Source: Mycolicibacterium cosmeticum
GTDB taxonomy: Bacteria > Actinomycetota > Actinomycetes > Mycobacteriales > Mycobacteriaceae
Reading direction: 5' to 3'
Length of the DNA: 64,000 nucleotides
Assembly (NCBI GenBank): GCA_016197365.1
Contig: JACPVS010000006.1
Span: 558,001 to 622,000 of the forward strand
Shown here one piece after another: positions 9,482 through 16,770 of the stretch. The notes under the pieces were generated by a model. The model was given only the letters and a program-made list of their open reading frames with translations, made no database searches and was not told where the DNA came from. Every line of letters starts with the position of its first letter. Within the stretch, counting starts at the first letter, position 1. The position numbers were made by a program, and so were the translations under genes.

Positions 9482-11386
9482 ATGACGGCCCCGACACAAG
9501 CGGCGCGGACCAAGCGCACCCATCCGGTCGACGAGGTGTTGCCGGTCGGCAAGCTCGCCACCTACGGGTTCCAGCACGTGGTGGCGTTCTACGCCGGCGC
9601 GGTGCTGGTGCCGATCATCATCGCCGGCGCGATCAACCTGCCACCGGAAGACCTGGTCAAGCTGATCACGGCCGACCTGTTCACCTGCGGTATCGCCTCG
9701 ATCATCCAGGCCGTCGGGTTCTGGAAGGTCGGGGTCCGCCTTCCGCTGCTGCAAGGTGTCACCTTCGCCGGGGTGTCCCCCATCATCGCGATCGGCCTGG
9801 CCCATGGCGGTGGCGCACCGAGCCTGCTCTACGTGTACGGCGCGGTGATCGTCGCCGGCGTCTTCACGTTCCTCATCGCCCCGGTCTTCATCAAACTGCT
9901 GAAGTTCTTCCCGCCGGTGGTCACCGGGACGCTGATCACCATCATCGGACTCTGTCTGGTGCCCGTCGGCGCGATGGACGCCGTCACCAACCCGCACACC
10001 CATGAGCCGGACCCCACCAACATCCGGTGGTTCCTGTACGCGCTGGGCACCATCGCGATCATCGTCGCCATCCAGCGGTTGTTCCGCGGCTTCATGGCCA
10101 CCATCGCCGTGCTGCTGGGCCTGGTGATCGGCTGCGTGGTGGCATTCCTGCTGGGCGACATGAACTTCGACAAGGTCGGTGCGGCAGCGCCGGTCGGCTT
10201 CACCCCGCCGTTCCTGTTCGGCATGCCCAAGTTCGACTTCGTCGCGTGCCTGACCATGATCATCGTGCTGCTCATCACGGCCGTCGAGTCGACCGGTTCG
10301 ACCATCGCGACCGGTGAGATCGTCGGCAAGCGCATCAAGGCCTCCGACATCGGCAATGTGCTGCGTGCAGACGGGTTGGCCACCGTCATCGGCGGCATCT
10401 TCAACTCGTTCCCCTACACCGCGTTCTCCGAGAACGTCGGCCTGGTGCGACTGACCGGCGTGAAGAGCCGGTGGGTGGTCGCCGCCGCGGGCGTCATCAT
10501 GATCATCCTGGGCTTCCTGCCCAAGGTCGCCGCCATCGTGGCATCGATCCCGAATCCGGTGCTGGGCGGTGCGGCACTGACCCTGTTCGCGACGGTCGCC
10601 GTCGTCGGCATCCAGACTCTGGGCAAGGTCGACTTCACCGACCACCGCAACCTGATCATCGTGACCACCAGCCTGGCGCTGGCCCTGTGGGTCACTTCCT
10701 ACCCCGACATCGCTAAGGCAATGCCCACCGGCCTGAATCTCATCTTCGGCAGTGGCATCAGCATCGGTGCGGTGGCCGCCATCGTGCTCAATATCGTGTT
10801 CTTCCATACGGGTTCGCGAGGACCACGGGTGGCGGGCGGCGGGTCGATCACCCTGACCGAGGTGAACGCGATGACCGCGGACCGCTTCACCGAGGTGTTC
10901 GGCCACGTCGTGCAGGACGTGCCGTGGGCGGTCGAGCGCGCCTATCAGCAGCGGCCGTTCGCCGCCACCTTGGCGCTGCGGGAAGCGTTCCAGGACGCCG
11001 TGCTGACCGGCTCCTCCGAGCAGCAGGACGAACTGCTCAACGCATTCAGCGATCTCGGCGCCGAAGACGAGACCGGCCACGCGCTGGCCGTCGACCATGT
11101 GGCGTTGTCCAATCTCGACGAGTCCGACCACAATGACGTCGTGGAACTGGCGACGGCGTACCGCGAGCATTTCGGCTTCCCGCTGATCATCTGTGCCAGG
11201 GAGACCGAGCATTTCGACCGGGTGCTGCGCAACGGCTGGTCGCGGATGGACAACTCCGATTCCGTGGAGAGGGCGTTCGCGCTCATCGAGGTCGCCAAGA
11301 TCGCCAACTACCGGTTCATCGATCTGGTGGCCGACGCCAACCCGATAGCCGCGGCGCGGTTCAGCCGCTTCAACGAACTGTCGTGA
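9482..11386 (+). CDS. NCS2 purine/urate permease fused to a C-terminal UraD-like domain
   Basis: A 634-residue membrane protein. Residues about 20-450 form an NCS2 (xanthine/uracil permease) transporter with some 12-14 membrane segments, a Gln-His-Val-Val-Ala-Phe-Tyr-Ala-Gly start of TM1 and the Glu-Ser-Thr-Gly-Ser block of TM8 that binds substrate. Residues about 465-634 match the OHCU decarboxylase (UraD) fold, including an Arg-Glu-His-Phe-Gly-Phe-Pro-Leu-Ile segment, but the catalytic His-Pro-x-Leu/Ile-Gly block reads Phe-Ser-Asp-Leu-Gly and the Glu-Gln pair is also replaced. The domain is probably not catalytic. It heads the urate operon and overlaps the intact uraD by 4 bp. Confidence 0.88.
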   Translation: MTAPTQAARTKRTHPVDEVLPVGKLATYGFQHVVAFYAGAVLVPIIIAGAINLPPEDLVKLITADLFTCGIASIIQAVGFWKVGVRLPLLQGVTFAGVSPIIAIGLAHGGGAPSLLYVYGAVIVAGVFTFLIAPVFIKLLKFFPPVVTGTLITIIGLCLVPVGAMDAVTNPHTHEPDPTNIRWFLYALGTIAIIVAIQRLFRGFMATIAVLLGLVIGCVVAFLLGDMNFDKVGAAAPVGFTPPFLFGMPKFDFVACLTMIIVLLITAVESTGSTIATGEIVGKRIKASDIGNVLRADGLATVIGGIFNSFPYTAFSENVGLVRLTGVKSRWVVAAAGVIMIILGFLPKVAAIVASIPNPVLGGAALTLFATVAVVGIQTLGKVDFTDHRNLIIVTTSLALALWVTSYPDIAKAMPTGLNLIFGSGISIGAVAAIVLNIVFFHTGSRGPRVAGGGSITLTEVNAMTADRFTEVFGHVVQDVPWAVERAYQQRPFAATLALREAFQDAVLTGSSEQQDELLNAFSDLGAEDETGHALAVDHVALSNLDESDHNDVVELATAYREHFGFPLIICARETEHFDRVLRNGWSRMDNSDSVERAFALIEVAKIANYRFIDLVADANPIAAARFSRFNELS

Positions 11387-11880
11387 AGGCGATCGGCCTG
11401 GACGGCTTCAACGCGCTGACCGACCGGCAACGTATGCACGCACTGTTCGAGGTGTGCAGCTCGACCATCTGGGCGCGCCGGGTGCTCGCGGCGGCGCCGT
11501 TCCCGGACGACCAGGCGCTGCTCGACCGTGCCGACCGGGTGCTGGCCGAGCTGCCCGACGCCGAGATCGACGCTGCGCTGGACGGCCATCCGCGGATCGG
11601 CGGCAAGGTGGACAACGCGGCGTCGGCACGCGAGCAGGCCGGGGTGGCGTTTGCCGGCGACGAGGTGAAAGCCGCTCTGGCGGATGGTAACCGCGCCTAC
11701 GAGGACAAGTTCGGCTACGTGTACCTGGTGTGTGCGAGCGGCCGCACGGCGCCGGAACTGCTCGACATTCTCACCGAGCGCCTGACCAACGATCCCGATA
11801 CCGAACGCCGCGTGATGCGCAACGAGCTTGGCAAGATCAACCGGCTGCGCCTGGAGCGCCTCTTGAGCGATCCGGTGTGA
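11383..11880 (+). CDS. uraD: 2-oxo-4-hydroxy-4-carboxy-5-ureidoimidazoline (OHCU) decarboxylase
   Basis: A 165-residue UraD protein. It carries the catalytic His in His-Pro-Arg-Ile-Gly-Gly (about residue 68), the Ser-Ala-Arg-Glu-Gln-Ala-Gly segment with the catalytic Glu, and the Asn-x-x-Tyr-x-x-Lys-Phe-Gly-Tyr strand; a conserved Arg lies near the C-terminus. It catalyses the third step of urate breakdown, giving S-allantoin. GTG start overlaps the permease stop (GTGA). With the UraD-like domain fused to the permease, the operon contains two UraD folds, of which only this one has the active-site residues. Confidence 0.92.
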   Translation: MKAIGLDGFNALTDRQRMHALFEVCSSTIWARRVLAAAPFPDDQALLDRADRVLAELPDAEIDAALDGHPRIGGKVDNAASAREQAGVAFAGDEVKAALADGNRAYEDKFGYVYLVCASGRTAPELLDILTERLTNDPDTERRVMRNELGKINRLRLERLLSDPV

Positions 11881-11899
11881 GCGAGTCAGGATCGTGGTC

Positions 11900-12217
11900 A
11901 TGACCCAGTTGAGCACCCATGTCCTGGACGCCGTGTCCGGCAGGCCCGCCGTCGGCATCGCCGTGACTCTGACGGCCGCCGACGGTGTCGCGGTGGCGTC
12001 GGCGCGCACCGACGCCGACGGTCGTGTCGCTGCACTGGCCGACGGTCTGGCGCCCGGGGTATACCGCCTGACCTTCGACACCGCGGGCTATTTCTCCGGC
12101 ACCCCGACGTTCTACCCGGAGGTCACCATCACCTTCGAGGTGACCGCGGAAAGTCCGAAATATCATGTCCCGCTGCTTCTTTCGCCGTTCGCGTACTCCA
12201 CCTACCGAGGAAGTTGA
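11900..12217 (+). CDS. uraH: 5-hydroxyisourate hydrolase (HIUase)
   Basis: A 105-residue transthyretin-related protein. The N-terminal Leu-Ser-Thr-His-Val-Leu-Asp segment and the C-terminal Tyr-Arg-Gly-Ser tetrapeptide are the HIUase signature; His and Arg in the tetramer channel are present, as is the Tyr-His-Val-Pro-Leu-Leu-Leu-Ser-Pro strand. It hydrolyses 5-hydroxyisourate, the uricase product, to OHCU. ATG 11900 is preferred to GTG 11894 because the protein then starts right before the conserved strand. It lies between uraD and uricase in the same operon. Confidence 0.93.
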   Translation: MTQLSTHVLDAVSGRPAVGIAVTLTAADGVAVASARTDADGRVAALADGLAPGVYRLTFDTAGYFSGTPTFYPEVTITFEVTAESPKYHVPLLLSPFAYSTYRGS

Positions 12218-12219
12218 CG

Positions 12220-13119
12220 ATGTCAGAGATCATCCTGGGCAAGAACCAGTACGGTAAGGCCGAGAACCGGGTGGTGCGGATCTACCGGGATGCGCCCCGC
12301 CACGAGATCCACGACATCAATGTGTCCACCTGCCTACGTGGCGATTTCACCGCAGCGCATCTGGTGGGTGACCAATCCGACGTGCTGCCCACCGACACGC
12401 AGAAGCAGACCGCCTACGCCTACGCAAAGGAGAAGGGCCTGCTGTCGATCGAGGACTACGGGTTGGCGCTGGCCAGACACTTCGTCCACGATGTCGCACC
12501 GGTGCAGGCCGCTCGCGTCGAGATCGACGAATACGCCTGGGAGCGAGCGGTTGTCGACGGCTCCGAACACGACTACACCTGGATCCGCAAGGGCCAGGAA
12601 GTGCGTACCGCAGCCATCACGGTGGAGGGTGAGCACGAGTATGTCGTCGGTGGCTTGAAGGATCTGATCATTCTCAAGTCGACGGGTTCGGAGTTCGCCG
12701 GCTTCCTCACCGATCCCTACACCGTCCTGGAACCGACTCACGACCGGGTGATGGCCACGTCGCTGGTGGCCCAGTGGCGGTTCACCAGCACCGAGGTGGA
12801 CTGGGAGACGGTGTACGGGCAGGTGAAAGCGGCCATGGTCAAACAGTTCGCGGTGGTGCAGTCCCTGGCCCTGCAGCAGACGCTCTTCCAGATGGGGCGC
12901 GCCGTGCTCGAAGAGCACCCCGAGATCGCCGAGGTCCGGTTGTCCGCCCCGAACAAGCACCACTTCGTATACGACCTGTCCCCGTTCGGGCTGGAGAACA
13001 ACAACGAGGTGTTCAACGCCGACGACCGGCCATACGGGCTGATCCAGGCCACCGTCACCCGCAACGACGCCCCGCCGGCCGGCGCCGCCTGGGATCCTCA
13101 GCTGACCTGGCTCGCCTGA
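12220..13119 (+). CDS. Urate oxidase (uricase)
   Basis: A 299-residue cofactor-free uricase that oxidises urate to 5-hydroxyisourate. The Lys of Tyr-Gly-Lys (residue 13), the Thr of Leu-Pro-Thr-Asp-Thr-Gln-Lys and the His pair in Asn-Lys-His-His form the known catalytic triad, and a Phe/Arg/Gln substrate pocket is recognisable. Length is normal for a two T-fold domain protein. ATG 12220 follows GAGGAAG at 7-nt spacing; the in-frame TTG at 12214 has no spacing for that site. It is the last enzyme gene of the operon permease-uraD-uraH-uricase. Confidence 0.94.
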   Translation: MSEIILGKNQYGKAENRVVRIYRDAPRHEIHDINVSTCLRGDFTAAHLVGDQSDVLPTDTQKQTAYAYAKEKGLLSIEDYGLALARHFVHDVAPVQAARVEIDEYAWERAVVDGSEHDYTWIRKGQEVRTAAITVEGEHEYVVGGLKDLIILKSTGSEFAGFLTDPYTVLEPTHDRVMATSLVAQWRFTSTEVDWETVYGQVKAAMVKQFAVVQSLALQQTLFQMGRAVLEEHPEIAEVRLSAPNKHHFVYDLSPFGLENNNEVFNADDRPYGLIQATVTRNDAPPAGAAWDPQLTWLA

Positions 13120-13126
13120 CGGGGGG

Positions 13127-13153
13127 TGTTTGACCGTACGGATACCCGGGCAC
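13127..13153 (+). promoter_or_regulatory. SigF-like promoter, leaderless geometry (TGTTT-N16-GGGCAC)
   Basis: A -35-like TGTTT (13127-13131) and a -10-like GGGCAC (13148-13153) are separated by exactly 16 nt, as in the stronger SigF-type promoters of this window. Exactly 9 nt follow before ATG 13163, the same distance as at 15655, 18720 and 22790. The C in the -10 is non-consensus, so this is the weakest of the set. Confidence 0.4.
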
Positions 13154-13162
13154 CCGTACGCC

Positions 13163-13363
13163 ATGCCCGCAGATGACCCGGAAGACGCCACACTTCCGCC
13201 CGACGAGGCGACAGACTCCGATGAGATGCGCAATGCCGACGGCGACGAGGTCGTCGATCCGCCCGACGACTGGCAAGGTGCGGACAGGTTCGGCATGTCC
13301 ACTGCCGAAGCTGCGCAGGGAGAGTCGCTCGATGACAAGCTGTCCGCAGAGATTCCGGACTGA
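13163..13363 (+). CDS. Small acidic protein, DUF5709-like
   Basis: A 66-residue, very acidic, Asp/Glu/Pro-rich protein without membrane segments. The end of the sequence, with Trp-x-Gly-Ala-Asp-x-x-Gly-Met-Ser and Gly-Glu-Ser-Leu-Asp-Asp-Lys-Leu-Ser-Ala-Glu, resembles the C-terminal part of the actinobacterial DUF5709 proteins. Function unknown, probably disordered. I take ATG 13163 rather than the in-frame TTG 13130 because the SigF-like -10 ends 9 nt before the ATG. If that promoter is real, the gene is the left end of the stress island. Confidence 0.65.
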   Translation: MPADDPEDATLPPDEATDSDEMRNADGDEVVDPPDDWQGADRFGMSTAEAAQGESLDDKLSAEIPD

Positions 13364-13941
13364 ACGCCTTTGCCGGCACCGGGCTGTGGTGAGCATCTCG
13401 GGAGGCGCGAGGGAGCCCACGGGTCCGAGTATGAGACCAGCGCCGAGCACTTAGGCACACGTCGTGTCGCGTAAGCGCGGTGTCCGACGGGCCAGGTATG
13501 CGCCGCGACACCGTCGGCTACCTCGAGCGTGAGATTCTTTGCCCAAATCAGAAATGTCCGGGCTCGATGCGGCGCCAAAAGCACGAAGTTCCTGAGAATG
13601 GTTACACCGCAACAGCTTTCTAGAATGCTTCACGCAGCGTCAGCGCTGCTGAATCCGCAGCGCGGTGCTGCGGAGACGTTGATATCGGCGCTTCGGGCAC
13701 AGACAGCCTGGCACAATTCGGCCGCCAAGCAGCTGCGCAGAGGATGTGCAACGGATTCGATTGTTCGACATCGGCAAGTGGCGTAAGGTCATGGCCAGGT
13801 TGAGTTCACAGCCTGCTCTGCGAACGTCGTCGACCTAGGGACAATCTGGCGGGCCCGGCACCTCGGGCCTTGTCCGACAGGTCTTGAACAAAATTGGCGT
13901 GACCACAGACGAAATCGCGTATTCCGACTGATGGAGCCACC
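13364..13941. other. 578-bp stretch without a convincing gene
   Basis: Between the small acidic gene and the STAS gene the base composition is lower in GC than the surroundings and the codon pattern of neighbouring genes is missing. An 85-codon open frame (13529-13786, plus) shows no recognisable motif and no good ribosome site, so I do not call it. No tRNA-like fold, repeat or SigF promoter was found. It may be decayed coding sequence or a long 5' region of the STAS gene. Confidence 0.5.
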
Positions 13942-14382
13942 ATGCACTACCTCACTTTGCCCATGGCCAAGCGCGAATCAGCCTCGAGCATCACCGAGTC
14001 CGATATGGCGGCCTACTGCACCAAGTGGCTTGCCCCCTCCAGCGCCGTGCTGTCGGTGTTCGGGGAGATCGACGCGGCCAACATCAGCGAGTTCGCCGAA
14101 TACATCGAGCTTCACCTGCCGCATCTGACCGAGCTGGTGCTCGACCTCGCCGGGGTGGCATTTTTCGGCGCCTCGGCAGCTGCCGCGCTGCACACCATCA
14201 ACGTGCATGCGGCGGGCAAAGGGATTGACTGGAAGCTGGTTCCCAGCCCCGCGGTCAACCGGCTCCTGCGGATCTGCGACCCCGATGCGGTATTGCCGAT
14301 CGAAGAGTCCGTCGCCACCGCGCTCCTGCTGTTCGACCGCGATCCGTCAGAATTACTTGAGGTCGTCGCGAAGGCGCGCTAG
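13942..14382 (+). CDS. STAS-domain protein, anti-sigma-factor-antagonist-like
   Basis: A 146-residue protein with one STAS domain (about residues 30-130). The Val-Leu-Asp-Leu-Ala-Gly-Val-x-Phe-Phe-Gly-Ala-Ser segment corresponds to the SpoIIAA/RsbV phosphorylation loop; the second Ser of the usual Asp-Ser-Ser-Gly is kept, whereas the Asp-Ser is replaced by Gly-Ala. It lies tail to tail with sigF, overlapping its 3' end by 30 bp, so it is a natural candidate to relieve RsbW inhibition of SigF. Interaction is inferred only. GGAG precedes ATG 13942. Confidence 0.8.
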   Translation: MHYLTLPMAKRESASSITESDMAAYCTKWLAPSSAVLSVFGEIDAANISEFAEYIELHLPHLTELVLDLAGVAFFGASAAAALHTINVHAAGKGIDWKLVPSPAVNRLLRICDPDAVLPIEESVATALLLFDRDPSELLEVVAKAR

Positions 14383-15105
14383 GGACTTCGCGAGCAATCG
14401 CGAGACGTGCATCTGCGAGACACCGATGCGGTCGGCGATCTGCGTCTGCGTCATGTTCTCGAAGAATCGCAGCACCAGCACCGTCCGCTCCCGCTCAGGC
14501 AAGGCGTCCAACAGGGGCCGTAACGATTCGCGGTTCTCCACCTGCTCCAAAGCGAGGTCATCGGTGCCGAGAGTGTCGCCGATGGATGGCGCGTCCTCGT
14601 CACCGCCGGTACCACTGTCTATGGACAAGGTGTTGTAGGAACTCCCGGCCACCAGCGCCTCGACCACCTCTTCGCGGTCGATGTCGAGTTCGGCAGCGAG
14701 TTCGGTGGCGTTGGGCGCGCGGCCCAGTCGTTGCGCCATCTCGGCGGTGACGCTGCCGATCCGGACGTGCAACTCTTTGAGCCGGCGGGGCACCTTCACC
14801 GACCAGCCGTTGTCCCGGAAATGCCGGCGCACCTCACCCATCACTGTCGGTACCGCGAAGGACGCGAAGTCGGATCCGGCCTCGACGTCGAAGCGGTTGA
14901 CCGCATTGACCAAACCCATGCGCGCAACCTGGACGAGGTCCTCGTGGGATTCACCCCGACCACCGAAGCGGCGGGCGATGTGGTCGGCCAGCGGGAGACA
15001 GCGCTCGACGATGCGTTCACGTTGCCGCGCGAACTGAGTTGAATCCTCAGGTAGCGCACGGAGTTCACGGAACATGTCGAGGACGTCCGTGTATTCCGAG
15101 GTCAC
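14353..15105 (-). CDS. sigF: Alternative sigma factor SigF
   Basis: A 250-residue group 3 sigma factor of the SigB/SigF type. Region 2 (about 40-110) contains Phe-Ala-Ser-Phe-Ala-Val-Pro-Thr-Val-Met-Gly-Glu-x-Arg-Arg-His-Phe-Arg-Asp, typical of SigF; region 3 carries Trp-Ser-Val-Lys-Val-Pro-Arg-Arg; region 4 ends with the helix-turn-helix Gln-Thr-Gln-Ile-Ala-Asp-Arg-Ile-Gly-Val-Ser-Gln-Met-His-Val-Ser-Arg. Position between accA3 and lat corresponds to Rv3286c. The GTG start overlaps the rsbW stop (GTGA), so sigma and anti-sigma factor are co-translated. It should read the SigF-type promoters listed around it. Confidence 0.95.
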   Translation of the reverse strand: MTSEYTDVLDMFRELRALPEDSTQFARQRERIVERCLPLADHIARRFGGRGESHEDLVQVARMGLVNAVNRFDVEAGSDFASFAVPTVMGEVRRHFRDNGWSVKVPRRLKELHVRIGSVTAEMAQRLGRAPNATELAAELDIDREEVVEALVAGSSYNTLSIDSGTGGDEDAPSIGDTLGTDDLALEQVENRESLRPLLDALPERERTVLVLRFFENMTQTQIADRIGVSQMHVSRLLAKSLARLRDDLK

Positions 15106-15539
15106 TGCAGCAGGCCCACTCGCCTTGCGGTCAAGGAGATTCCGACCACGCGTCCGCCGCCGGAGTGCTGGCCGTTCGCGAACGTCCGCACATCCGAAAC
15201 CAGCGAACGCAGGACATGCCAGCTGAAGCTGTCGGGTGCGACGACGGCGTCATCGCCTTCGCAGGTGGTCGACGCATGGACGGTGACGGCCTCGTCGCCG
15301 GGATCGATCTGCACCACCAGCACGGAATCGGGAGACGCCGAGCGAATCAACCGAGTACAGGCCTCGTCGACCGCCAGACGCAGGTCGGCCACCGAATCGA
15401 TGTCGAGATCCTCGAATGTCGCCGCCGCCGCGACCAGCGTCCGCAGCACCGCGAGATTCTCCAGCTTCGCGGCCGCCCGGAGTTCAACCGACCGGTCGCC
15501 GGAGGCCGGCACGCCGTCGTCGCCGCTAATCCCAGTCAT
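15102..15539 (-). CDS. rsbW: Anti-sigma-F factor RsbW (UsfX)
   Basis: A 145-residue GHKL-type serine kinase/anti-sigma factor equivalent to M. tuberculosis UsfX (Rv3287c), the same length. The N-box lies in Ala-Asp-Leu-Arg-Leu-Ala-Val-Asp-Glu-Ala-Cys (about residues 50-60); the C-terminal Phe-Ser-Trp-His-Val-Leu segment is shared with UsfX as I recall it. It binds SigF in the cytoplasm and keeps it from core RNA polymerase. GGGAGG stands 4 nt before the ATG at 15539. The chaB or usfY gene that precedes it in other mycobacteria is missing here; a UsfY-like gene is at 23154. Confidence 0.93.
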   Translation of the reverse strand: MTGISGDDGVPASGDRSVELRAAAKLENLAVLRTLVAAAATFEDLDIDSVADLRLAVDEACTRLIRSASPDSVLVVQIDPGDEAVTVHASTTCEGDDAVVAPDSFSWHVLRSLVSDVRTFANGQHSGGGRVVGISLTARRVGLLQ

Positions 15540-15567
15540 CTGACCTCCCGGGGTATCTGCACGGAGG

Positions 15568-15595
15568 CTACCCCACATCGTTATGCCATCAATCA
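15568..15595 (-). promoter_or_regulatory. Candidate SigF autoregulatory promoter of rsbW-sigF
   Basis: Read on the minus strand, TGATT, 17 nt and GGGTAG stand 29 bp upstream of the rsbW start. The -10 fits SigF, the -35 only weakly. Autoregulation of the sigF operon from a promoter before the anti-sigma gene is established in mycobacteria, which raises the chance that this is it. Confidence 0.4.
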
Positions 15596-15618
15596 AGTGG
15601 ACTACACCGCCCATTATG

Positions 15619-15645
15619 TGTGTGACCCGACGGTACGGCGGGTAC
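15619..15645 (+). promoter_or_regulatory. SigF-like promoter, leaderless geometry (TGTGT-N16-GGGTAC)
   Basis: A perfect SigF -10 GGGTAC (15640-15645) has a 16-nt spacer to TGTGT (15619-15623). The ATG at 15655 follows after exactly 9 nt, so the transcript would start at or next to the start codon. The -35 departs from GGTTT at two positions. Confidence 0.45.
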
Positions 15646-15654
15646 GCACCCCCC

Positions 15655-15786
15655 ATGGACAAGATCGAGCCCCACGCGCGGCGCCGCATCGGGGTGGCGG
15701 TGGTTATCGCGGTGGCCGCTCTGCTGCTCGTCGTCGCCGGCGTATACGCCGTCGTGTTCATCATCCTCGGACCGATGATGGGCTGA
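15655..15786 (+). CDS. Small single-pass membrane protein
   Basis: A 43-residue protein: a short Lys/Arg/His-rich N-terminus, then one hydrophobic helix of about 25 residues that reaches almost to the C-terminal Gly-Pro-Met-Met-Gly. The positive-inside rule places the N-terminus in the cytoplasm. I do not recognise a family. It is divergent from rsbW and lies directly behind a SigF-like -10 with 9-nt spacing, so it is probably a stress-induced leaderless gene. No ribosome-binding site is visible. Confidence 0.6.
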   Translation: MDKIEPHARRRIGVAVVIAVAALLLVVAGVYAVVFIILGPMMG

Positions 15787-15873
15787 TCCTGCCATGGCGA
15801 TGTCATACCCGGCTGTAGCCGGGGTTCAAACGCCGTCGCGCCGGCTCGTGCCTCGCGTCTTGCGGGCGAAGCC

Positions 15874-15900
15874 GGTTTGGAAGTCGGTGATTTCGGGTAC
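15874..15900 (+). promoter_or_regulatory. SigF promoter (GGTTT-N16-GGGTAC)
   Basis: Perfect match to the mycobacterial SigF form: GGTTT at 15874-15878, 16-nt spacer, GGGTAC at 15895-15900. It lies 28 nt before ATG 15929, leaving a short leader with GGAAGGA as ribosome site. It probably drives the tightly packed genes 15929-18677. Confidence 0.85.
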
Positions 15901-15928
15901 TTACCCGTCCCGGCTCGGAAGGACCCCT

Positions 15929-16294
15929 ATGCCGACCACCGATCGCCCGCGCACCATTACCCGTGCCCTGACGTACGCGTCGCGGGCCGTCGGCTCCCGC
16001 TGGGCGGCGGCCATCGTGACGACGGCGGTCCTCGGTTACCTCGTGGTGGGCGCAGTGACCGGCTTCGGCCATTCGTGGCAGATCGCGATACACACCACGG
16101 CAGCCATGGTCACCTTGCCCATGCTGTTCGTGCTCCAGCACACCACCAACCGCGAAACCCGCGCGATACTGATCAAACTTGACGAGTTGATCAGCGCCGA
16201 CTCCGAGGCCACCGAGAAGGTCATGGGCATCGAGGACCACGAGATCGACGACCAGGAGAAGATCGAAGATCGACTACACAGCACAGCGGACTGA
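15929..16294 (+). CDS. Low-affinity iron permease-like membrane protein
   Basis: A 121-residue protein with two membrane helices (about residues 25-47 and 52-72) followed by a cytoplasmic, highly charged tail. The segment Gln-His-x-x-Asn-Arg-Glu-Thr-Arg-Ala-Ile-x-Ile-Lys-Leu-Asp-Glu-Leu matches the bacterial low-affinity iron permease family (Fet4-like); these short bacterial versions have half the eukaryotic length, so transport activity is not certain. First gene behind the best SigF promoter in the island. The start is fixed by GGAAGGA about 7 nt upstream. Confidence 0.8.
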   Translation: MPTTDRPRTITRALTYASRAVGSRWAAAIVTTAVLGYLVVGAVTGFGHSWQIAIHTTAAMVTLPMLFVLQHTTNRETRAILIKLDELISADSEATEKVMGIEDHEIDDQEKIEDRLHSTAD

Positions 16295-16299
16295 GTCCG

Positions 16300-16770
16300 A
16301 TGGCCATGCAGCGCAAGGCAATACGATCGCGCATCATCCGCGCTTGGATACCGGCAGCTTTGTGCGCGGTGGCAATGGGTGCGCTGTTGACACAGTGCCC
16401 GGCGAATCGGGACGGGGCACCGGGACAGCTGGCCAAGGCCATGCAGGAGAGCTCGGCGGCTGCGCGCAGTGGCGCACTCGCCCTGGATCTCGTCCAGCAC
16501 GGCCGCTCCACCACCCAACTCGCCGCCGTGCAGCTTGCCGACGCGCGCGATGAAGCCGTCAAGTCCTATCAGGGAATCGCCGAGCTACGGGTGCAGGATC
16601 CGGTCGATCTCGGCCGCCAGGGCAGTCTTACCGGCGCGATCAACGGCATCATCACCGACCTCAACGCGGCGACCGGCGCGGTTCGCGAAGTGGCTGGCCA
16701 AAACGACATGCAGAATATCCGTGACCGGCTGCTGGCGGCGGCCGCCGAGTTGGAGAACCGGTACCGGTGA
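16300..16770 (+). CDS. Membrane-anchored or exported helical protein of unknown function
   Basis: A 156-residue protein with an Arg/Lys-rich N-terminus and one hydrophobic helix (about residues 13-31) ending near Leu-Thr-Gln-Cys; this resembles a lipobox but has Gln at -1, so lipid attachment is doubtful. The remaining 120 residues are predicted helical, Ala/Gln-rich and lie outside the membrane. No family recognised. It starts 5 bp after the iron-permease-like gene and its stop overlaps the Nramp-like start, so it belongs to the same operon; by context it may be an accessory protein of the transporter. Confidence 0.7.
   Translation: MAMQRKAIRSRIIRAWIPAALCAVAMGALLTQCPANRDGAPGQLAKAMQESSAAARSGALALDLVQHGRSTTQLAAVQLADARDEAVKSYQGIAELRVQDPVDLGRQGSLTGAINGIITDLNAATGAVREVAGQNDMQNIRDRLLAAAAELENRYR

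Noticed and set aside
9476..11212. 578-codon minus-strand frame over the purine permease
   Set aside because: His/Asp/Gly/Arg-rich shadow of a membrane protein gene without recognisable domain.
13135..13160. CGTACGG ... CCGTACG inverted repeat after the uricase gene as a terminator
   Set aside because: Arms of only 7 bp with a 12-bp loop; the same bases are better explained as part of a SigF-like promoter.
13529..13786. 85-codon plus-strand frame in the 578-bp gap
   Set aside because: No ribosome site, no recognisable family and codon use unlike neighbours; a real small gene cannot be excluded.
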